Of a stretch of 36,283 bases of DNA, positions 16,242 through 24,657 are shown piece by piece; the first letter of the stretch is position 1; each line of letters begins with the position of its first letter. A program made the translations under genes and the position numbers. The stretch spans positions 1-36,283 of the forward strand of contig JARWMV010000142.1 in the NCBI GenBank assembly GCA_030998015.1, given 5' to 3'. This DNA is from Ceratorhiza oryzae-sativae (taxonomy: Eukaryota; Basidiomycota; Agaricomycetes; Cantharellales; Ceratobasidiaceae). The notes under the pieces are model-generated. The model saw nothing but the letters and a program-made list of their open reading frames with translations. It did no database searches and had not been told where the DNA came from.

Positions 16242-19009
16242 ATGTTATCAAATTTGACCCGAGCACGCCTGCGAACGCCCTGGCTTAAGCCAAGGCGGCC
16301 CTGGCGTGCGCGCGGCGTCTGATTCCGAGGTACCCTGGAACTGAAAGTTCCAGGGTACCTCGCAATACCTCGCCGCGAACGCGGCCTCGATAACCAAACC
16401 CCTCGGGTCTACGCGTATCGGCTGAAATCTTGGGTTACACCTAAGATTTTAGCCGATAAGCGGGGGTTTGATTAATTTCTTATTTCCTCTTAGAGGATAT
16501 CTATTTTCAATTTTACTTTGTGTGTTTTTAATTACAGTTATATTTACTATGTTAATTGAATTTGAAGAGATACTTAACTTTATCCTTCCAAATAATATGG
16601 TATCTAGCTTAATCTCTGCATTAGTGCCTTTAAAGGTATATTCTGATTTAAATGATCCTAAAGATGTTCGTGCAGATCTTAAAAAAGTTGGCGGTGTTTA
16701 TGGTTTAGTCAACACTAAAGATGGAAAACAATACATAGGGTCCAGCAAAGATATGTATGAAAGATTCACAGATCCCGCGCGCGTTAGTTGCTGGTGGGAC
16801 TTGTCCCACCAACCAACGTGAGCAATCGCAACCGTTTGCGATTGCTAGTGCGCGGCATAATATCGATATTTAGCCGCCGGCTGAAAATGACGAACGGTCG
16901 TCATTTTCTACGAGGGAATCTTTAGGATTCCCTCTAACGCCGGCGGAGGGTATCACAACAAATGCCAGATTACAGCGAAGTATGAAAAAACATGGTATAA
17001 ATAATTTTATTTTTGTAGTTTATTATTATCACGAAGATCCTTTAACTCAAGCTTCGGATCCGTCTGTGTACGGCTTAAGCCGCACACATACGTCTCCTCT
17101 ACAAGCGTGAAGTTGTTGCACGTACGTGCAACAATTTCAGCTAGAGTCGCTGTAGTTTTAACTGACCCGTGCCCGCCTACGATCGCAGCTGCGGCCCTGG
17201 CGTGCGCGGGCGTCTGATTCCGAGGTACCCTGGAACTGAAAGTTCCAGGGTACCTCGCAATACCTCGCGGCCAGAGGGGCCGCCTCGCGCACAACCCACG
17301 GCACGGGTAAGCCTGCCCCCTCCGCGCTCTTTGATCGCCAGCAGGGCGGCCTAAGCGCGGAGGGCTCCACTAATCGATGATTTGCGAAGGCAAATCTACA
17401 CCCTGCCTAGAGAACTGCGCTTTAGCGCACGTCTTGGCAGGGGTATCGATTAGCGGGGTAGGGTTTGGTGGTGGATGGGCCCGAGCGGAGCGACGGTCCT
17501 CACCACCACGGGGGGTGATATTGAAACAGAGGTTATTAAAAGCTTTCCTTTCGAAGAATTATTTAATTTCAAACAGGAAGCTAAATCTATGCTAGGCCCG
17601 CGCGCGTTAGTTGCTGGTGGGACTTGTCCCACCAACCAACGTGAGCAATCGCAACCGTTTGCGATTGCTAGTGCGCGGCATAATATCGATATTTAGCCGC
17701 CGGCTGAAAATGACGAACGGTCGTCATTTTCTACGAGGGAATCTTTATGGGAGGTAGCCTGGACCATGAGACTCATGGTCAAGGCTACCTCATCTGAGGA
17801 TTCCCTCTAACGCCGGCGGACACACGGCTGAGGCAATATCTAAAATGAAAGCTAGATTTGTAGATAAAACCAACCACCCGATGTTTGGGAAAAATCATAC
17901 CCCCGCTTAGGGTCAACCAGCATTGTATTTATATATAAATACATGCTGTTGACCCGTGGGTATGGTTATCGAGGCCGCGTTCGCGGCGAGGTATTGCGAG
18001 GTACCCTGGAACTTTAAGTTCCAGGGTACCTCGGAATCAGACGCCGCGCGCACGCCAGGGCCGCCTTGGCTTACATTGACCTTAAGGTCAATATGAGCCA
18101 AGCTTGCTTGGCTTAAGCCAAGGCGTTCGCAGGCGTGCACGGGTCATACACTAGAATCAATTAAGTTAATCAGGTCCAGCAAGATTTTATAAATCTTGCA
18201 TGGAAGCAAACCTGGCGAGTTAAATCCTATGTTCACCCATACCTCTGAAACTAGAAATAAAATTTCTGATGTAATGAGTAAAAATCCCTTAGGAATATAC
18301 GACATGGAAAATAATTTGATTAAAACATTCAAACCCCCGCTTAGGGTCATCCAGCATTGTATTTATATATAAATACATGCTGTTGACCCGAGGGGTTTGG
18401 TTATCGAGGCCGCGTTCGCGGCGAGGTATTGCGAGGTACCCTGGAACTTTAAGTTCCAGGGTACCTAGGAATCAGACGCCGCGCGCACGCCAGGGCCGAC
18501 TTGGCTTGATTATTGACCTTAAGGTCAATATGAGCCAAGGCGTTCGCAGGCGTGCACGGGTCAAAAATCAAATAGAGCTAGCTGCTGAATTTGGTGTTAA
18601 TAAGACCACAGTTTCCCGAAAAGTTAGATCAGGTAAAATTTTTAACGGTAAATATTACCCGTGCACGCCTGCGAACGCCTTGGCTTGCCAAGGCGGCCCT
18701 GGCGTGCGCGCGGCTCGCCGCGAACGCGGCCTCGTTAACAATGCCCACGGGTCGTTGACCCTCCGCTTTAGCGGCTGAAATCTTGGGTTACACCTAAGAT
18801 TTTAGCCGATAGAGCGGGGGCCCGCGCGCGTTAGTTGCTGGTGGGACTTGTCCCACCAACCAACGTGAGCAATCGCAACCGTTTGCGATTGCTAGTGCGC
18901 GGCATAATATCGATATTTAGCCGCCGGCTGAAAATGACGAACGGTCGTCATTTTCTACGAGGGAATCTTTAGGATTCCCTCTAACGCCGGCGGAAAATTA
19001 GATAAATAA
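16242..19009 (+). CDS. GIY-YIG homing endonuclease split by about eight hairpin inserts
   Basis: The start MLSNL (16,242) is cut by C and resumes INFLFPLRGYLFSI. GIY-YIG motif: GGVYGLVNTKDGKQYIGSSK (16,692-16,750) and YERFTD. After A: GITTNARLQRSMKKHGINNF to VVYYYHEDPL. After small palindromes and a composite insert: LTDIETEVIKSFPFEELFNF. After A: a NUMOD3 block, TAEAISKMKARFVDKTNHP and MFGKNH. After C: TLESIKLI. After h: SKPGELNPMF. After C: a helix-turn-helix (NUMOD1/IENR1-like) block, NQIELAAEFGVNKTTVSRKV and RSGKIFNGKY. After C'-A, a short tail ends at TAA 19,007-19,009. Joins at the first C, first A, third C, h and last C are exactly in frame. The second A join is one base off, and the composite and tail joins are approximate. 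Confidence 0.85.
16258..16466 (-). repeat. C element with tttga duplication
   Basis: Tttga lies at 16,253-16,257 and 16,467-16,471. It separates the first five codons of the GIY-YIG protein from the rest. The 5' domain stem is altered, with cggctgaaatc in place of the gggtcaac hairpin. Confidence 0.93.
16775..16946 (-). repeat. Element A
   Basis: Plain copy just after YERFTD. It lies within a codon (c|ag), and removal restores GAT CAG GGT. Confidence 0.95.
17057..17150. repeat. Two small palindromes in HE gene
   Basis: Stems gtctgtgtacggctt/aagccgcacacatac and ttgttgcacg/cgtgcaacaa lie between HEDPL and the next coding block. They are further short inserts not seen elsewhere in the window. 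Confidence 0.6.
17166..17515 (-). repeat. Composite C-B insert
   Basis: It begins as a diverged C (cccgtgcccgcctacgatcg, ggtaccctgg hairpin, ggccagaggggccgcc). It continues as a complete B element (about 17,316-17,459) and a stem ttggtggtgg...ccaccacggg. Tga occurs at both borders, and removal gives VVLTD-IETE in frame. Confidence 0.75.
17598..17819 (-). repeat. Element A with h2
   Basis: Inserted between SMLG and HTAEA of the GIY-YIG protein. Exact removal leaves a one-base frame discrepancy. Confidence 0.94.
17900..18143 (+). repeat. C element with tcata duplication and m5
   Basis: Tcata lies at 17,895-17,899 and 18,144-18,148. The m5 insert has ttacattgaccttaaggtca. Removal joins KNH to TLES. 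Confidence 0.94.
18172..18204. repeat. Solo h1-like hairpin, 33 nt
   Basis: The stem gcaagatttt/aaatcttgc is the same hairpin family nested in A copies at 2,203, 8,101, 20,628 and 23,722. It is inserted directly in the GIY-YIG frame. It contains an in-frame TAA, and its 33-nt removal restores LI-SKPGE. Confidence 0.85.
18334..18560 (+). repeat. C element with tcaaa duplication and m5
   Basis: Tcaaa lies at 18,329-18,333 and 18,561-18,565. Here m5 is shorter and lacks gcttgcttggcttaagcc. Removal joins KTFK to NQIEL. Confidence 0.94.
18658..18821 (-). repeat. C' element without m2, in tandem with A
   Basis: It ends gcgggggc and abuts A with no spacer. The same junction (gggggc|ccgcgcgcg) is found at 19,755, so C'-A probably spreads as a unit. 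Confidence 0.9.
18822..18993 (-). repeat. Element A
   Basis: Plain A, the right half of the C'-A tandem near the end of the GIY-YIG gene. Confidence 0.95.
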
Positions 19010-19107
19010 TTCGTTTTAGCTGACTTTAAATTTTAATTTATTCGGGGAAACTCACCTTACTTTGGTGAGTTTTTCTAAGTTACCCTCTCAAATTTCTCTT
19101 CTTTACG

Positions 19108-19467
19108 GAATCCGAGCTTGTGGCTGGATTCTTTACAGAACACTCTAGTGTGCCTTTTGTTTTCTTTTTCTTAGCAGAGTATAGCTCAATAGTGTTATTC
19201 TCATGTATAACAGCTATATTGTTTTTTGGAGGCTACTTGCTACCTGAAATTTTTGTTAACGATACGGTTGTAAACCTGCAATCAGTAGTGTTAGCTATAA
19301 AAACTAGTTTAGTATGTTTCCTATTCGTGTGGTTTAGAGCCACTCTGCCTAGATTGAGATATGATCAACTAATGATTTTCTGCTGGACTGGTTTACTACC
19401 TGTAGCAATCGCCTTAATCGCATTAGTGCCAGGCTTATTGATTGCATTTGATATATCACCTAACTAA
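19108..19467 (+). CDS. nad1: NADH dehydrogenase subunit 1, last exon c
   Basis: The exon opens ESELVAGFFTEHSSVPFVFF, the conserved acidic quinone-channel motif completing AETSRTPFDLQEA of exon b. It continues FLAEYSSIVLFSC and LFVWFRATLPRLRYDQLM, and ends with TAA at 19,465-19,467. These 119 codons cover the last helices. Together exons a, b and c give about 276 residues of an expected 330-340. There are no inserts. A second, antisense copy lies at 34,902-35,261. Confidence 0.95.
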   Translation, partial: ESELVAGFFTEHSSVPFVFFFLAEYSSIVLFSCITAILFFGGYLLPEIFVNDTVVNLQSVVLAIKTSLVCFLFVWFRATLPRLRYDQLMIFCWTGLLPVAIALIALVPGLLIAFDISPN

Positions 19468-19544
19468 TAATCCCCTCCCTGAACAGAATCTGTGAGTAAG
19501 GCGCAACTGTCCGCAGGTTTGAATATTTATTATATCTAATATGA

Positions 19545-19755
19545 CCCGTGCACGCCTGCGAACGCCTTGGCTTAAGCCAAGGCGGCCCTGGCGTGCGCGC
19601 GGCTCGCCGCGAACGCGGCCTCGTTAACAATGCCCACGGGTCGTTGACCCTCCGCTTTATTACCCCTGCCAAGACGTGCGCTAAAGCGCAGTTCTCTAGG
19701 CAGGGCGGCTGAAATCTTGGGTTACACCTAAGATTTTAGCCGATAGAGCGGGGGC
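19545..19755 (-). repeat. C' element with m2, in tandem with A
   Basis: It differs from 18,658 by m2 inside the ccgcttta|gcgg stem. The left flank is atatga. Confidence 0.92.
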
Positions 19756-19927
19756 CCGCGCGCGTTAGTTGCTGGTGGGACTTGTCCCACCAACCAACGT
19801 GAGCAATCGCAACCGTTTGCGATTGCTAGTGCGCGGCATAATATCGATATTTAGCCGCCGGCTGAAAATGACGAACGGTCGTCATTTTCTACGAGGGAAT
19901 CTTTAGGATTCCCTCTAACGCCGGCGG
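19756..19927 (-). repeat. Element A
   Basis: Plain A, right half of the second C'-A tandem, downstream of nad1. Confidence 0.95.
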
Positions 19928-20103
19928 AAATTTTTATAAAAGAAGGAGTTATTAACCCTAACTCTCAAATATTACCATACTCCACTAGATTACCCATTTT
20001 AACAGTATATTTAGATGCACGGTAGAATCTGCGAACTCTGCCGTAAATCTTAAAATGGCCTTAGGTTTCGTCTTATGGTGAAGGGCTTCGTTCTTCATTC
20101 ATA
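19928..20103 (+). other. Short open stretch, unassigned
   Basis: A frame EIFIKEGVINPNSQILPYST, open for about 33 codons, ends in TAG near 20,024. The reverse strand also has an open stretch (AILRFTAEFADSTVHLN). Neither is recognised. It may be a remnant of a repeat-interrupted gene. Confidence 0.3.
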
Positions 20104-20331
20104 CCCCCGCTTAGGGTCAACCAGCATTGTATTTATATATAAATACATGCTGTTGACCCGAGGGGTAATGGTTATCGAGGCCGCGTTCGCGGCGAGGTAT
20201 TGCGAGGTACCCTGGAACTTTAAGTTCCAGGGTACCTCGGAATCAGACGCCGCGCGCACGCCAGGGCCGACTTGGCTTGATTATTGACCTTAAGGTCAAT
20301 ATGAGCCAAGGCGTTCGCAGGCGTGCACGGG
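20104..20331 (+). repeat. C element with m5
   Basis: The left flank tcata and right flank tcaaa differ by one base from a perfect 5-bp duplication. It lies in non-coding sequence, where drift is expected. Confidence 0.92.
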
Positions 20332-20596
20332 TCAAAATGTAATTTTGAAAGCTTTCGGAGTGCTGGTTCAACCCTGTCGGAGTGTTAGGGAATCCTTAAA
20401 TTCCCGCTTCCTCCTAGGCCCCAGCAGAGACCTAGGATGAAGCACGCCCCACAAGTGATGACGAACCTACTAAAATTTTGGGCGTAAAATAAGCACAGCT
20501 TAATTTTTACCATTAGGGTCACAGCATGCCGCCGGGTCATGGTTTGTAATGCTTAGCCCCAAGGTTATTAACTTTAACAGTTCTTAACCCCTCCCA
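20332..20596. other. Spacer, possibly structured, no gene assigned
   Basis: It contains a direct repeat of cggagtg (20,357 and 20,377), the pairs gggaatccttaaattccc and cctaggccccagcagagacc...ctagg, and a GC-rich second half. It could be a structural RNA, but no known signature was found. Confidence 0.35.
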
Positions 20597-20938
20597 ATGC
20601 GCAAAGGGAACCATTTCCCCAAATACACCGCCGGCGTTAGAGGGAATCCTTCCACGCAAGATTTATAAATTTATAAATCTTGCTGGACCGAAAGATTCCC
20701 TCGTAGAAAATGACGACCGTTCGTCATTTTCAGCCGGCGGCTAAATATCGATATTATGCCGCGCACTAGCAATCGCAAACGGTTGCGATTGCTCACGTTG
20801 GTTGGTGGGACAAGTCCCACCAGCAACTAACGCGCGCGGGCCTTCGCAAATCCGCCAATGGAACATTGGCGGGGTATTTAGAGTTCTCAGCGCTTAGGCC
20901 GCCCTTCGGGCGATCAAAGAGCGCTGAGAAGCGCGGTA
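20597..20938 (+). repeat. Element I containing A containing h1 (reference)
   Basis: Order: gcgcaaagggaaccatttcc, ccaaataca, A with h1 (20,628-20,839), gccttcgcaaat, hairpin ccgccaatggaacattggcg, gtatttagag, then an m3 variant with stem ttctcagcgct/agcgctgagaa, and closing gcgcggta. In the copy at 23,691 the ends taccgcgc/gcgcggta are complementary. Confidence 0.85.
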
Positions 20939-21167
20939 GTCGTTTTTATGAACCAAAAACGAGGTAATGCCGAACCGGCGGCGTCAATTGTCGACCGTGT
21001 CAGGTTAGGAAAATTAAACCCGACCCGTGATTCCTCCCTTTCAGGGAGTAAGTAAGGGTCATCCAGATCTTTAGATCTAGCCGAGGGTTCATTTAACCCC
21101 TAATTTGTCATGGGCTGTTGGTCCCTAGAAATTTTGGGGTTTGGGTAGAGTGGTAGAACTTCAAATC
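20939..21167. other. Spacer, no gene seen
   Basis: GC-mixed sequence with the pairs gtcgtttttatgaaccaaaaacgag and gtcaattgtcgac, and gatctttagatc at 21,066-21,077. No coding frame is recognised. Confidence 0.45.
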
Positions 21168-21339
21168 CCGCCGGCGTTAGAGGGAATCCTAAAGATTCCC
21201 TCGTAGAAAATGACGACCGTTCGTCATTTTCAGCCGGCGGCTAAATATCGATATTATGCCGCGCACTAGCAATCGCAAACGGTTGCGATTGCTCACGTTG
21301 GTTGGTGGGACAAGTCCCACCAGCAACTAACGCGCGCGG
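21168..21339 (+). repeat. Element A
   Basis: Plain copy in spacer with flanks aaatc and gctcc. Confidence 0.95.
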
Positions 21340-22024
21340 GCTCCGTTTCTAATCCGGAAGAGAATTATAATTTATCCCATGGGTATAGTCAGTCTACCCT
21401 ACAGAGATAACTGAACTTTCTGCGATAAGTTAAGTTCTCTAGTGTTTTTAGTCCAAGCCCTGTATGAGTCCGCAGTATTATTCTTGATCGGACTCTTCCC
21501 TAGGATTTATGAGGGCTTCCTCTCCCTATGGACGAGCTTGCCCTTAGAAACCCCAAATACAAAGGAGGTAGGTAAAATATAAAAGAGACATTATTTTTTA
21601 TATATGTTAATCAAATTTAACCCTACCCTATCTCGTGTCAACTATGTTGACCGAGATAGAGGCCAGACTAATTTTTCTAAGTTTTTCGTCTCGTGTCAAC
21701 TTTGTTGTAAACGTGGACCTCCTGTATTGGCTGTCGGACATCATAGATACGGTATGGCCCATGTAAGTTTAAGGGCGCCGAGTCACAGGTTCCGGCGTTA
21801 TAAAAATGATTTTATTAACCCTTTTATTAATCTATTTTTGTTATGGGCAGCCGCATAGCGCGCTGCCTCAGCCGCATAGCGCGCTGCAAAACTGATTTCA
21901 TTTAATATATATTTTACAGTTTTTGTTATAAAACCGTAATTATCCGATTTTTCTCCTGCCGTAGACCCCCAACCCCAAACAATGCAGCATAGCTGCATCA
22001 GTTTGGGGGGTCAATAGTTAACCT
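21340..22024. other. Spacer with E, G and D hairpins; tiny open frame
   Basis: E hairpins are at about 21,629-21,660 (tatctcgtgtcaac/gttgaccgagata), with a diverged one near 21,689. Two tandem G hairpins are at about 21,847-21,887, and a D hairpin at 21,963-22,013. An ATG at 21,806 opens MILLTLLLIYFCYG; with the G hairpins removed it would give a hydrophobic peptide of about 30 residues. It matches no known mitochondrial protein, so I do not call a gene. Confidence 0.4.
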
Positions 22025-22196
22025 CCGCGCGCGTTAGTTGCTGGTGGGACTTGTCCCACCAACCAACGTGAGCAATCGCAACCGTTTGCGATTGCTAGTG
22101 CGCGGCATAATATCGATATTTAGCCGCCGGCTGAAAATGACGAACGGTCGTCATTTTCTACGAGGGAATCTTTAGGATTCCCTCTAACGCCGGCGG
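22025..22196 (-). repeat. Element A
   Basis: Plain copy immediately before a LAGLIDADG fragment. Flanks aacct and gataat. Confidence 0.95.
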
Positions 22197-22273
22197 GATA
22201 ATGTAATTGACAATTTCAACCCTGATAGAAAATTTGCCATGCAACTACAGTTTAAGGTAAATACCCTAGCGGG
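22197..22273 (+). pseudogene. LAGLIDADG_1-type endonuclease fragment
   Basis: The frame NVIDNFNPDRKFAMQLQFKV is a typical stretch between the first LAGLIDADG helix and the beta sheet of single-chain endonucleases (KFxxQLxFKV). It is bounded by A on the left and a truncated C on the right. Neither neighbour continues the protein. Confidence 0.55.
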
Positions 22274-22345
22274 TGTCTGATTCCGAGGTACCCTGGAACT
22301 TAAAGTTCCAGGGTACCTCGCAATACCTCGCCACGAACGCGGCCT
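22274..22345 (-). repeat. Truncated C element core
   Basis: Only the gtctgattccgaggtacc ... cctcgcaatacctcg hairpin and gaacgcggcc remain, without either terminus of C. One change, ccacgaacg for ccgcgaacg, weakens the next stem. Confidence 0.8.
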
Positions 22346-22429
22346 AACCGGGCCTGGGACCCATGGCCTTCGGCGAAGCCCATGTACAATCAACCCTAAC
22401 CTCAAAACTAACCCTCGAGCCGGCCGCGC

Positions 22430-22855
22430 TGGGGACGGTAAGCGGGTTAGTCTTTGACTAACCCCTGCCGGACATCTGCGATGACCGAGTTTTCACCGGC
22501 CGGTCAACTATGTTGACACGAGACGGTGAAAAATAGGTAATGCGCCCGAAAGGTGACCCGTGCACGCCTGCGAACGCCTTGGCTTAAGCCAAGGCGGCCC
22601 TGGCGTACGCGGGCGTCTGATTCCGAGGTACCCTGGAACTTAAAGTTCCAGGGTACCTCGCAATACCTCGCCGCGAACGCGGCCTCGATAACCACACCCA
22701 CGGGTCGTCGACCCTCCGCTTTATTACCCCTGCCAAGACGTGCGCTAAAGCGCAGTTCTCTAGGCAGGGCGGCTGAAATCTTGGGTTACACCTAAGATTT
22801 TAGCCGATAGAGCGGGGGTGTGATTTATCCATTCGGGCGGTCCCAGCGCGACGGT
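22430..22855 (-). repeat. K-type element with E and C' nested
   Basis: Outer arms ggccgcgctgggga... and ...ggtcccagcgcgacgg enclose the hairpin gggttagtctttgactaaccc. An E hairpin (ccggccggtcaac/gttgacacgagacgg) and a reverse C' with m2 (about 22,557-22,820) also lie inside. Confidence 0.75.
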
Positions 22856-23070
22856 TTAGTTTTCCTTTAAGAGAAGAGTATACGGGTCGGGAGCGACCAA
22901 CCCCGAATGGTCCCTCTTTGGCCAGAGTGACCCCAGGGGGACGTCACAGACGTGGTTGGATTCAGCGCGACTTATCTTACCGCCTGGAGATCAAGGCGGG
23001 GCGGGGATGGGCAGCACTAAGTGCTGTCCTTACCAAAATCGGCGTTAGAAAATCCAAGTAGTAACTCAAA
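22856..23070. other. Spacer upstream of trnL
   Basis: GC-rich stems such as gggtcgggagcgaccaaccc and gggcagcactaagtgctgtcc (23,009-23,030). No coding frame is recognised. Confidence 0.45.
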
Positions 23071-23153
23071 ACGAGTATGCTGAAACTGGTAGCCAGGTGA
23101 ATCTTAGGAATTCATGATCATTTGATTGTAAGAGTTCAAATCTCTTTACTCGT
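23071..23153 (+). tRNA. trnL: tRNA-Leu (UAG)
   Basis: Acceptor ACGAGTA/TACTCGT, D stem CTG/CAG, anticodon stem TGAAT/ATTCA with loop CTTAGGA (anticodon TAG), long variable arm as in class II tRNAs, T arm AAGAG-TTCAAAT-CTCTT. Confidence 0.93.
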
Positions 23154-23207
23154 ATTTCGGAAGGAACTACATTTTATGTACACCCCTGCGACCCCTAGAT
23201 CCGCACC

Positions 23208-23379
23208 CCGCCGGCGTTAGAGGGAATCCTAAAGATTCCCTCGTAGAAAATGACGACCGTTCGTCATTTTCAGCCGGCGGCTAAATATCGATATTATGCC
23301 GCGCACTAGCAATCGCAAACGGTTGCGATTGCTCACGTTGGTTGGTGGGACAAGTCCCACCAGCAACTAACGCGCGCGG
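23208..23379 (+). repeat. Element A
   Basis: Plain copy 55 nt after trnL, in GC-rich spacer. Confidence 0.95.
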
Positions 23380-23690
23380 GGAGCGGGCCGGGGGCTCGCA
23401 GGGGCTCCTCCATGCATTACCTGTTTTTTACCGTCTCGTGTCAACATAGTTGACCGGCCGGTAAAACCGGACATCTGCGATGACCGAGCAGGTAATGCCC
23501 CCCAGGAAAAATAGGGGTTATAAAACCCTCTAACACCTGGTTTTCCCTGCTGTGTCAGCACTAAGTTCAATCAAAAAAAAAAACAAACGGGGTCCCCTCA
23601 TATTCCGCCGCGGGTGGTTTTGTCGACATTACCTCGTTTTTGTTTTATAAGAACGACCTCCCCGGTGGGGCGCGTAGTTAGGAAATTGTA
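23380..23690. other. Spacer with E hairpin
   Basis: The E hairpin at about 23,431-23,466 has outer stem accgtctcgtg/...ggccggt and lies inside a larger pairing of ggtaatg.. and ..cattacc. A poly-A run is at 23,573-23,583. No gene is present. Confidence 0.5.
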
Positions 23691-24034
23691 CCGCGCAAAG
23701 GGGACCATTTCCCCAAATACACCGCCGGCGTTAGAGGGAATCCTTCCACGCAAGATTTATAAATTTATAAATCTTGCTGGACCGAAAGATTCCCTCGTAG
23801 AAAATGACGACCGTTCGTCATTTTCAGCCGGCGGCTAAATATCGATATTATGCCGCGCACTAGCAATCGCAAACGGTTGCGATTGCTCACGTTGGTTGGT
23901 GGGACAAGTCCCACCAGCAACTAACGCGCGCGGGCCTTCGCAAATCCGCCAATGGAACATTGGCGGGGTATTTAGAGTTCTCAGCGCTTAGGCCGCCCTT
24001 CGGGCGATCAAAGAGCGCTGAGAAGCGCGGTAGC
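23691..24034 (+). repeat. Element I containing A containing h1
   Basis: Closing ends taccgcgc and gcgcggta pair. The A+h1 lies at 23,722-23,933. It is very similar to 20,597-20,938 but sits in unrelated flanks. Confidence 0.88.
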
Positions 24035-24587
24035 TTTAGGTTTGACAAACCCCGATTGTTTAAGCCCCCGGTCACTACTGACCCCCAAACATGTGCAGCT
24101 ACGCTGCATTGTTTGGTGGGCAGCAACCCCCCGATATTGTAATGCCCGCCGGCGTTAGAGGGAATCCTAAAGATTCCCTCGTAGAAAATGACGACCGTTC
24201 GTCATTTTCAGCCGGCGGCTAAATATCGATATTATGCCGCGCACTAGCAATCGCAAACGGTTGCGATTGCTCACGTTGGTTGGTGGGACAAGTCCCACCA
24301 GCAACTAACGCGCGCGGCAATGTCGGGGGTCACCCCCCAATGATTGCAATCATTGGGGGTCTCCGGTCATGACCCTCCGTGTGCGGGGACTCTGCCGCCC
24401 GTGTCGGCCTTACCCTATCTCGTGTCAACTATGTTGACCGAGATAGAGACCAGATTAGATTAATTTACTACTGCAGCTGCCTCGTAGGGCACCGAAGAGG
24501 GCTAGGGTATTGGCGGCCGTGTCAATTTCATTGACCGGGCGCCAATACTTGGACGCGTTACGCACAGGAGCGCTGCATTAGATCTGG

Positions 24588-24657
24588 CATCTTTAGCTTA
24601 ATTGGTATAGCAACTGCCTTCGAAGCAGTCTGGTATTGGTTCAAATCCAATAAGATG
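24588..24657 (+). tRNA. trnR: tRNA-Arg (UCG), copy 2
   Basis: Identical cloverleaf to 11,300-11,369, in the opposite orientation. Confidence 0.93.

Larger units (their letters stand above)
15092..19107 (+). other. 4.0 kb group I intron in nad1 between exons b and c
   Basis: It ends with G at 19,107 directly before GAA of exon c. Core blocks are tatatgctggaaaa at 15,151, acaatcagcaggaaac at 15,211, atcctcagagaatagacg at 15,461, and S-like aagatatattcc at 15,672-15,683 (usual form aagatatagtcc). D hairpins (15,252-15,412) and a B element (15,503-15,644) separate these blocks. Most of the length is repeat-riddled GIY-YIG gene. The stretch 15,684-15,979 shows no gene; it has a G-like hairpin gcagccgcgtaacgcgctgc at 15,949. 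Confidence 0.85.

Noticed and set aside
20332..20596. Possible rRNA or RNase P RNA
   Set aside because: None of the conserved rRNA motifs or the RNase P P4 signature could be found. Only local pairing is visible.
21806..21895. Small hydrophobic frame MILLTLLLIYFCYG as atp8 or another nad start
   Set aside because: It does not carry the conserved start of ATP8 or any NAD subunit, and needs removal of two G hairpins to extend.
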